Of a stretch of 64,000 bases of DNA, positions 57,300-64,000 are shown in pieces. Source of the DNA: Candidatus Mediterraneibacter intestinavium (GTDB lineage: Bacteria > Bacillota > Clostridia > Lachnospirales > Lachnospiraceae). Both the position numbers and the translations under genes were made by a program. How positions within the stretch are numbered: the stretch's first letter is position 1; each line of letters opens with the position of its first letter. The notes below the pieces were generated by a model. It searched no databases. It was not told the origin of the DNA and saw only the letters and a program-made list of their open reading frames with translations. The DNA lies in assembly GCA_019119205.1 (NCBI GenBank), contig DWXK01000006.1, positions 62,001 through 126,000 of the forward strand, written 5' to 3'.

Positions 57300-58454
57300 T
57301 CATATATTTTCCGGTCCGCTATTTTCTGACTGCACATTTTCTGACCGGAATTCTTCTGACCGGAACGGTTCCGGCCTCTCACAGGAAGATGTGATGTCTG
57401 TAAACGCTCCCGACTCTTCCCCTTTCAGCATAGCGTCAAGCACCTCATGCACATGGTATGCCATCTCTGCAGACGGGCGGAGAGGCGTGCCGTTCAGGAT
57501 CGTATCCGCAAGGTCGGCCGGTCCGATCCCCCTGGAGTTGTCACTGTATTCATTTACAGCGGACAGCACATAAGTTTCCTGCTTCTCCCTGGAATCCATC
57601 ATGTTCGGAAGAAACCGTACTTCTCCGCCGAACTGGTTCGGATCCGTCAGGAACAGAATTCCTTTTGTCCCGTAGATCGTAAAATAAGCCTGGTCTTTTG
57701 TCACAGAATCCGCGTCAATATGGAATGTTCCTGTTACCCCGCTCTCCATCTGTATCACTGCACTGACCTGGCTTTCATTGGGCGTATCCATAACCTGTCC
57801 GTACAGCGGCGTTCCCGGCACCCTGTTCTCATGAGTCGGGTAGGGATGTCCCACAATGCTCCCCACCCGCGCCACAGCCCCCAGAAGACTGACCAGAGCT
57901 GTAACGTAATATACGCCATAGTCGCAGACAATACCGCCGCCCGGCTGCCGGAGAAAATCGGCAACACAGAGCAGGATATCGTTATTCCGGTTTGCGGAGA
58001 CCGCGAAGGAATGGATCTCTCCCAGAAGCCCGCTGTCGATCGCCGCTCTTGCAGTCTGAAGCCCCGAACCGAGGAAAGTGTCCGGCGCTGAGCCCAGATA
58101 AAGTCCTTTCTCACGGGCAAGCCGGACAAGTTCCGCCGATCTCTCCAGATCGTCGGTCAGAGTCTTCTCTGTGTAGACGTGCTTCCCGTGTTCCAGCGCC
58201 GCCCTGATGACACTGTAGTGAGCATGGGCAGGCGTCAGGTTGACGATGAGTTGGATCTCCGGGTCGTCCAGCATTTCCTCCATCGTGACCGCCTGTATCC
58301 CATATTCCCGGGCTTTCTTCTGCGCGCTCTCGATATGCCCCGCGCAGATGGATTTCACAGACAGGCCGTCAAACCTGTATATCATGTTTTTCAAATAGAT
58401 ATCGCTGATCGCGCCGGCGCCAACCACACCGATGCATACTTTTCTGTCTTCCAT
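57300..58454 (-). CDS. Gfo/Idh/MocA-family oxidoreductase
   Basis: CIGVVGAGAISDIYLKNMIYRF; EHGKHVYTEKTLTDDLERSAELVRLA. Confidence 0.93.
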   Translation of the reverse strand: MEDRKVCIGVVGAGAISDIYLKNMIYRFDGLSVKSICAGHIESAQKKAREYGIQAVTMEEMLDDPEIQLIVNLTPAHAHYSVIRAALEHGKHVYTEKTLTDDLERSAELVRLAREKGLYLGSAPDTFLGSGLQTARAAIDSGLLGEIHSFAVSANRNNDILLCVADFLRQPGGGIVCDYGVYYVTALVSLLGAVARVGSIVGHPYPTHENRVPGTPLYGQVMDTPNESQVSAVIQMESGVTGTFHIDADSVTKDQAYFTIYGTKGILFLTDPNQFGGEVRFLPNMMDSREKQETYVLSAVNEYSDNSRGIGPADLADTILNGTPLRPSAEMAYHVHEVLDAMLKGEESGAFTDITSSCERPEPFRSEEFRSENVQSENSGPENI

Positions 58455-58600
58455 ACCCTTCTCCTCCTGCTTCTTCTTGTTTCCTTCTTTTCATTCATTA
58501 TACATGACACGACCGCTCTGTTTCAGGATCCTCAGGATCTCTTTACAGGCATCCCGCGTATATCCAACGCTCGAAACGGACGGGCTCACCTAAATTAGGA

Positions 58601-58648
58601 TAAAAATAGACCGGAAAATGTTTCATCTTACTAAAACATCTTCCGGTC
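58601..58648 (-). terminator. Intrinsic terminator of 40-aa peptide gene
   Basis: Minus strand GACCGGAAGATGTTT..AAACATTTTCCGGTC followed by TATTTTTA. Confidence 0.85.
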
Positions 58649-58702
58649 CTTTACCTTTGATCTGTTATTCTGTTTCTTCATCTTCTGCCGTACCTCTGAG
58701 TC

Positions 58703-58825
58703 TTATCTCATTGACCGGTACAGTCCGTATGCGTCAACGTTTCCGTTCAGAAGCAGAAGTCCTGCATTGATCATCTCTGTGTTAGATGCAAGATAATTTT
58801 TAACTGCTTTTATGATCATACTCAT
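58703..58825 (-). CDS. Unannotated 40-aa peptide
   Basis: MSMIIKAVKNYLASNTEMINAGLLLLNGNVDAYGLYRSMR; AAAAGGAGATATAAATC before ATG; upstream TTGCGT-N17-TATAGA with TG extended -10; terminator downstream. Not in ORF track. Confidence 0.7.
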   Translation of the reverse strand: MSMIIKAVKNYLASNTEMINAGLLLLNGNVDAYGLYRSMR

Positions 58826-59055
58826 GATTTATATCTCCTTTTCATTTTTCTTAACTGTTTCCTTGTTACGTCTATATCATAGTCCATGATAATACGCAAA
58901 AACAGATATTTTCTTGACCTTTTCTAAGTCGATATTGACTTCGCAGTGCAGTTATACACAAAAAGCATCTTCCTCGATCTGAAAAAAGCATTAGACTTTC
59001 CGCTGTTGGAGAAATAAAATAGAAGCATCTGATAACCAGAAAAAAGGAGTGTATT

Positions 59056-60063
59056 ATGAAGTATACAAAACTAGGAAATTCTGACCTGAACGTATCCCGT
59101 GTCTGCATGGGATGCATGGGCTTCAGAGATGCTGCGCACGGACAGCATACCTGGACCCTGGACGAAGAGCACAGCCGCGAGATCATAAAGCACGGGCTGG
59201 ACCTGGGCATCAACTTTTTTGACACTGCCATTGCTTACCAGAGCGGGACGAGCGAGCAGTACCTGGGAAGAGCACTGAAAGACTTTGCCAGGCGGGACGA
59301 TGTAGTCGTGGCGACAAAATTCCTCCCCCGCACGCCCGAAGAGATCGATGCAGGCGTGACCGGACAGCAGCACATCGAGACCATGCTGAATAAGAGCCTG
59401 GAAAATCTGGGAATGGACCATGTGGACCTCTATATCTATCATATGTGGGACCACCATACTCCCATCTACGATATCCTGGACGGGCTCAACCGGATGGTGA
59501 AAGCCGGAAAGACCCGCTATATCGGTATATCCAACTGCTTTGCCTGGCAGCTCGCCAAAGCCAATGCACTGGCAGAAAAAGAAGGCTTTGCAAAATTTAT
59601 TTCCGTGCAGGGGCACTACAACCTGATCTTCCGTGAGGAGGAGAGGGAGATGGTGCCTTTCTGTCAGGAGGAGAATATCGCCATGACTCCCTACAGCGCT
59701 CTGGCAGGCGGGCGCCTCTCCAAACACAGAGGAGAGACTTCCAAGCGTCTGTCCGAGGACAGCTACGCTCAGCTCAAATACGGTGATACCGCCGCTCAGG
59801 ACCAGGTGATCATCGACCGGGTCGCTGAGATCGCGGAAAAACGCGGGGTGACCATGACCGAAGTCTCCCTTTCCTGGCTCCTGACAAAAGTCACTTCCCC
59901 TGTGGTGGGCGCTACCAAATTCCATCACGTGGAAGGGGCGGCAAATGCCGTGAATCTGGAACTGACAGCCGAAGAGCTCGCTTATCTCGAGGAACCCTAC
60001 ATCCCTCATAAACTGGTGGGCGTGATGGCGCAGAACACTGCCGCTTCACACCAGCGGTCTTAA
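59056..60063 (+). CDS. Aldo/keto reductase
   Basis: MKYTKLGNSDLNVSRVCMGCMGF...GINFFDTAIAYQSGTSEQYLGRALK; VDLYIYHMWD. Confidence 0.95.
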   Translation: MKYTKLGNSDLNVSRVCMGCMGFRDAAHGQHTWTLDEEHSREIIKHGLDLGINFFDTAIAYQSGTSEQYLGRALKDFARRDDVVVATKFLPRTPEEIDAGVTGQQHIETMLNKSLENLGMDHVDLYIYHMWDHHTPIYDILDGLNRMVKAGKTRYIGISNCFAWQLAKANALAEKEGFAKFISVQGHYNLIFREEEREMVPFCQEENIAMTPYSALAGGRLSKHRGETSKRLSEDSYAQLKYGDTAAQDQVIIDRVAEIAEKRGVTMTEVSLSWLLTKVTSPVVGATKFHHVEGAANAVNLELTAEELAYLEEPYIPHKLVGVMAQNTAASHQRS

Positions 60064-60579
60064 GCACTTTACAATATTTTCCACCGTTCGCACAAAGACT
60101 TCCGTATCCGCCTCCGGGTTGCTCAGATACGCGTGATATGCCCCCTGTATGCAGTAGGACAGAAGGATATTTTTCTCCACGTCCTTCTCATACTCGGGGT
60201 ATTTTCTGTAGATCACCTTCTTTAACTCCCGGTCAAGCTGATTCCCGAGATGGTTCTGTTCCTTTCCCGAAAAAATAATATTGATAAGCGAGATCTGTGA
60301 CATGAACGCAAGGCAGACCTCTCTTGTAAACGCATCCGAATTCTCAAATGTATATTCTTTCAGATGTTCGATCCCGTTTATGATCGATGCGACCGTCTCT
60401 TTCTCCATCGCTTCGGAGAGCGCATAGATATCTTCATAATGGGAATAAAAGGTGGATTTGTTGATGCACGCCTCGGCGCACAGTTCCTTCACTGTGATCT
60501 TCTCCAGTGGTTTCTTTGATCTCAGTTCTATAAATGCATTTCGGATCGCCCTCTGCGTCTTTTCTATTCTCAGATCCAT
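60046..60579 (-). CDS. TetR/AcrR-family regulator
   Basis: RIEKTQRAIRNAFIELRSKKPLEKITVKELCAEACINKSTFYSHYEDIYAL. Confidence 0.93.
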   Translation of the reverse strand: MDLRIEKTQRAIRNAFIELRSKKPLEKITVKELCAEACINKSTFYSHYEDIYALSEAMEKETVASIINGIEHLKEYTFENSDAFTREVCLAFMSQISLINIIFSGKEQNHLGNQLDRELKKVIYRKYPEYEKDVEKNILLSYCIQGAYHAYLSNPEADTEVFVRTVENIVKCLRPLV

Positions 60580-60682
60580 GATCTCCTCCCTGGCACATCA
60601 CTTCATTCCGTTCTTCCGACGGAAGCTTCCGTAAACTTTTTCTCCCGGCACAGCAATGATAAACAACACTTTTTCGAAATAG

Positions 60683-60696
60683 TCGGTTTTCCGACA
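60683..60696. promoter_or_regulatory. Candidate TetR-family operator
   Basis: GTCGG-TTTT-CCGAC inverted repeat upstream of the TetR gene, with an extra GTCGG half-site at 60711-60715. Confidence 0.45.
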
Positions 60697-60782
60697 CATC
60701 CCCTGGATTGTCGGTGGACATCCTGATTTTTTGAAGCTATTCTTATTATAAAACGAAAACCAACTACTGTCTATTATTTGTT

Positions 60783-62597
60783 ATGGAGGTAATTATGGAT
60801 TTTTACGGATTCTACACAGGAAAAATATTCGACGCTTACAAGTATCTGGGCGCACACACGGAAAAGGACGGCGTGGTCTTCCGCACCTTCGCTCCGTCCG
60901 CCTCAAAGATCTCTGTCATCGGAGAGTTCAACGACTGGGAAGAAGTCCCCATGGAGAAGGTCCACGACGGGAACTTCTGGGAGTTCTCCACCAAAAAAGC
61001 GCGCCCGGGAATGATGTACAAATACCGGATCTACGATCAGTCCGGACAGTTTATCGACCACTGCGACCCTTATGGATACGGGATGGAGCTGCGTCCCAAC
61101 ACCGCATCCATCATCCGGGACATGGATGCTTACAGTTTCCGCGACTCCGCCTGGATGAAGAAACGTACGGACAGGCTCAGCGGTCCCCTGAATATCTACG
61201 AGATCCACTTCGGCTCCTTCAAAAAGCCCTCCGACGAACCGGACGCATGGTATGATTATGAGGAGATGGCAGATATCCTGATCCCTTATCTGAAGGAGAA
61301 CGGCTACAATTATCTGGAGATCATGCCCCTCAATGAATATCCAAGCGATGAATCCTGGGGCTATCAGGGGACCGGCTTTTTCAGCCCCACTTCCCGTTAC
61401 GGGACGGCAGACCAGCTCAAAGCCTTCGTGGACGCCTGCCATCAGAATGACATCGGCATCATCCTGGATTTTGTGCCCGTGCATTTTGCAGTCGACTACT
61501 ATGCCCTGGCTAATTACGACGGCACGGCACTCTATGAGTATCCCCACGCCGCGGTGGGGCAGAGCGAATGGGGAAGCTGTAACTTCATGCACTCCCGTGG
61601 GGAGGTGAGGAGCTTTCTCCAGTCCGCCGCCAACTACTGGCTGACCGAATTCCACATGGACGGACTCCGCATGGACGCCATCAGCCGCGCCATCTACTGG
61701 CAGGGCACGCCGGAGAGGGGTGTGAACTCCAACGCAGTGGAATTCTTAAAAAACATGAACCGCGGATTGAAGGAACTGCATCCTTCCGCCATCCTGGCAG
61801 CCGAGGACTCCACCAGCTTCCCGGGCGTCACAGAATCACCGGAAAACGGAGGACTGGGGTTCGACTATAAATGGGACATGGGCTGGATGAACGACACTCT
61901 GGATTATTTCCGCATCGATCCCCTTTTCCGTGGAGGCTGTTACCATAAGCTCACCTTCTCCATGGCATACTACTACGATTCGAACTACCTGCTCCCCCTC
62001 TCCCACGACGAGGTGGTCCACGGGAAAGCAACCATCCTCCAGAAGATGTTCGGGGACTATGATATGAAGTTCCCGCAGGCGAGGGCATTTTACATGTATA
62101 TGTACGCGCATCCGGGCAAGAAGCTGAATTTTATGGGAAATGAGATCGGACACTTCCGGGAATGGGATGAGAAGCGTGAACAGGACTGGGACCTTCTCAC
62201 CTATCCCGCCCATCAGGATTTCCACCGGTTCATGACGTACTTAAACCACTTTTACCTGGAGCATCCGGCTTTTTCCGAGAAAGACTATGACTCAGACGGA
62301 TTCCTGTGGCTGGACTGCCACTCCGAGGAGCGCTGCGTCTACGCCTTCGAGCGGATCGGAAAGAACGAGCGGATCGCCGCCATCTTCAATTTCTCCGGGG
62401 TGGAGCAGGCCGGGTATCAGCTTGAGATTCCGGACGCCACAGAGCTGGAGCTGATCTTCAGCAGTGAACTTCCGGAATACGGCGGAAAAGGAGGACCGGA
62501 CCTCGCAGCCGGAACCAGACAGAACACCGGAAGGGCAGTATTTGAATTTACACTGGCGCCGTTTTCGGCGGAGTATTATCTGATAAAGGAAAACTGA
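60783..62597 (+). CDS. glgB: 1,4-alpha-glucan branching enzyme
   Basis: FRTFAPSASKISVIGEFNDWEEVPM; IYEIHFGSFKK; DGLRMDAIS; FMGNEIGHFREWDEKRE. Confidence 0.93.
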   Translation: MEVIMDFYGFYTGKIFDAYKYLGAHTEKDGVVFRTFAPSASKISVIGEFNDWEEVPMEKVHDGNFWEFSTKKARPGMMYKYRIYDQSGQFIDHCDPYGYGMELRPNTASIIRDMDAYSFRDSAWMKKRTDRLSGPLNIYEIHFGSFKKPSDEPDAWYDYEEMADILIPYLKENGYNYLEIMPLNEYPSDESWGYQGTGFFSPTSRYGTADQLKAFVDACHQNDIGIILDFVPVHFAVDYYALANYDGTALYEYPHAAVGQSEWGSCNFMHSRGEVRSFLQSAANYWLTEFHMDGLRMDAISRAIYWQGTPERGVNSNAVEFLKNMNRGLKELHPSAILAAEDSTSFPGVTESPENGGLGFDYKWDMGWMNDTLDYFRIDPLFRGGCYHKLTFSMAYYYDSNYLLPLSHDEVVHGKATILQKMFGDYDMKFPQARAFYMYMYAHPGKKLNFMGNEIGHFREWDEKREQDWDLLTYPAHQDFHRFMTYLNHFYLEHPAFSEKDYDSDGFLWLDCHSEERCVYAFERIGKNERIAAIFNFSGVEQAGYQLEIPDATELELIFSSELPEYGGKGGPDLAAGTRQNTGRAVFEFTLAPFSAEYYLIKEN

Positions 62598-63031
62598 CCT
62601 TTCATGATCCTGGTCAGCGCAGAAGTTTTTCACTGCGCTGGCCTCTTTTTTCTTCACTTCCCATTATCCTGTATAACAGTTTACGTCTGAACTGTTACGA
62701 TACGATTCGTTGCTTGCCTCCTTCCCCGCTGCCGTGTTATCCTCATATCATCTTATCTCAGGCGGAGGGCACTCGCCCGGATCTTTCCCGCCGGATAATT
62801 TATCATCTCAGGTTACTGTGAATAGTGACCACCCGGGAGATTTTCCCATACCGTATCCTGCATTCGCGGATCACGGTCTCATGCTCCGCATTCGGAGTTT
62901 TATCCCATTCAAACCAGTCGACCAACAGAACAGGGGGAGGTGTTTCCATTGATAACAAAAATCCGCAATTAGACCGCAGCCCGCAGACCATCTCAGGCTG
63001 CTTCTCACGGCAGCCATAACGGAGGAACATT

Positions 63032-64000
63032 ATGAAAAAACTGAAACACGTTCTGGCATTTATACTGTCAGCCGCTGTTCTGTTCAGCACGGGAATGGAC
63101 AGCCTGGCAGTAAAAAAGATGCCGGAAGAAACGAAACCTGTCCACAAATTGAAGCTAGTACAGCCGGAACACGGTTCCCTGACGTTGTCCGATGACCTTG
63201 AAAATGCAGGAGAAGACTCTTACAGCATACCATCCGGCACAGAGGTAAAGGCATCCGCAAGACCAGAGCACGGTTATGAGATCGGCCGCATCCTTCTGAA
63301 CGGAGATCCTGTAGAGTACTCACAAAGCGGAGATGGGACAGCCGGATTTTCCTTCCGGATGCCGGACTGTGACGCCACACTGGAACTGACAGTGATACGG
63401 AGTTCTTCTGCATCTGCAGACAGTTCCCAAGCCAATGATTCCGGGGACAATAACCCCGGGGCCGGCAGTTCCGCAGCTCAGGATCCTGCGTCTTCCGCTC
63501 CGGAAGGCACTTCCGGTCAGGCAGGCTCAAAAGCCCCCTCAGGCTCAGAAAATTCAGCCTCTGAAAGTTCAGACTCTAAAGGTTCCGGATCCCCCGGTTC
63601 TTCATCCGACAGCACCAGATCCGTACCTTCTGACGGGAGTTCCGCAGACACACAGCCGGAACCTTCCCGGTCAGCTATCCCGTCTGCCAGGATCTCTCCG
63701 GCTTCCGCCGGAAATACCATCACATCCGCTTACATCAAAAAAGGCTCCCAGATCCCCGGCGGGATCGACGTCATCCTGTGGGAGAACGGAGAGTGGACTT
63801 CCCTGGATCACTGGTCCGAAGGAATCCTGGGGACAACATCCGGAGAGTGGCTTTTCTGCGCAGACCCAACCCAGAATTTCAAGGAAGGGCTCACCATGAC
63901 ATCCCACAGCGCACGGGAATATTACAGCCAGGACACCATCGATACCGTATGCGCTCTTCTGTACTATATGGACAACTACAGCTGCTCCGGGCTCACCGAT
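63032..64000 (+). CDS. Secreted surface protein with Ser-rich linker and thioester-like domain, 3' end outside window
   Basis: Hand translation: MKKLKHVLAFILSAAVLFSTGMDSLAVKK signal peptide, bacterial-repeat-like VQPEHGSLTLSDD..ARPEHGYEIGRILLNG, Ser/Pro/Glu linker, then IPGGIDVILWENGEWTSLDHWSEGILGTTSGEWLFCADPTQNFKEG. Open to window end; missing from ORF track. Confidence 0.75.
   Translation, partial: MKKLKHVLAFILSAAVLFSTGMDSLAVKKMPEETKPVHKLKLVQPEHGSLTLSDDLENAGEDSYSIPSGTEVKASARPEHGYEIGRILLNGDPVEYSQSGDGTAGFSFRMPDCDATLELTVIRSSSASADSSQANDSGDNNPGAGSSAAQDPASSAPEGTSGQAGSKAPSGSENSASESSDSKGSGSPGSSSDSTRSVPSDGSSADTQPEPSRSAIPSARISPASAGNTITSAYIKKGSQIPGGIDVILWENGEWTSLDHWSEGILGTTSGEWLFCADPTQNFKEGLTMTSHSAREYYSQDTIDTVCALLYYMDNYSCSGLTD

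Noticed and set aside
62640-63030. Possible riboswitch or leader RNA upstream of the surface protein
   Set aside because: Looked for c-di-GMP, cobalamin and T-box-like motifs on both strands; no convincing consensus.
1-64000. CRISPR arrays, rRNA, tRNA, prophage
   Set aside because: No regularly spaced repeats, no conserved rRNA or tRNA segments and no phage structural genes were recognised by eye; a tRNAscan/Infernal run would be needed for certainty.

Overview
The window is 64 kb of low-mobility chromosome from a Gram-positive anaerobe, most like a Lachnospiraceae-type Clostridia (inferred from gene content: V/A-type ATPase, DUF1934, dnaE-pfkA, ECF sigma plus L,D-transpeptidase, VKTGD-type surface protein). 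No rRNA, tRNA, CRISPR array, transposase, integrase or phage structural gene was recognised. Backbone content includes fructosamine kinase (cut by the left edge), a response regulator, an AraC-GNAT fusion with an MFS exporter, a prolyl-tRNA editing-domain protein, a PF09818-type ATPase, an ECF sigma/anti-sigma/L,D-transpeptidase operon, aroE, a large cell-wall-anchored protein, the V/A-ATPase operon, cls, murI, pfkA, dnaE, cvfB-like, a LacI-ABC-GH31 sugar locus, an EndoQ-like/UvrD helicase fusion, glgB and a surface protein running off the right edge. Points most worth a second look: (1) a type I toxin-antitoxin locus at about 1616-1950, absent from the ORF track because the toxin is 30 aa; (2) a single polypeptide joining an EndoQ-like PHP/zinc nuclease to a UvrD-family helicase; (3) a V/A-ATPase locus whose subunit D is separated from A/B by a ~4.7 kb accessory block with an ankyrin/DUF4274-like protein; (4) two complex multi-hairpin intergenic elements; (5) a head-to-head pair of truncated regulators joined at about 52.21 kb; (6) an unannotated 40-aa peptide gene with its own promoter, RBS and terminator; (7) 56-bp direct repeats bracketing the large surface-protein gene, next to a fossil operon. 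Family names come from reading protein motifs; no database search was run.
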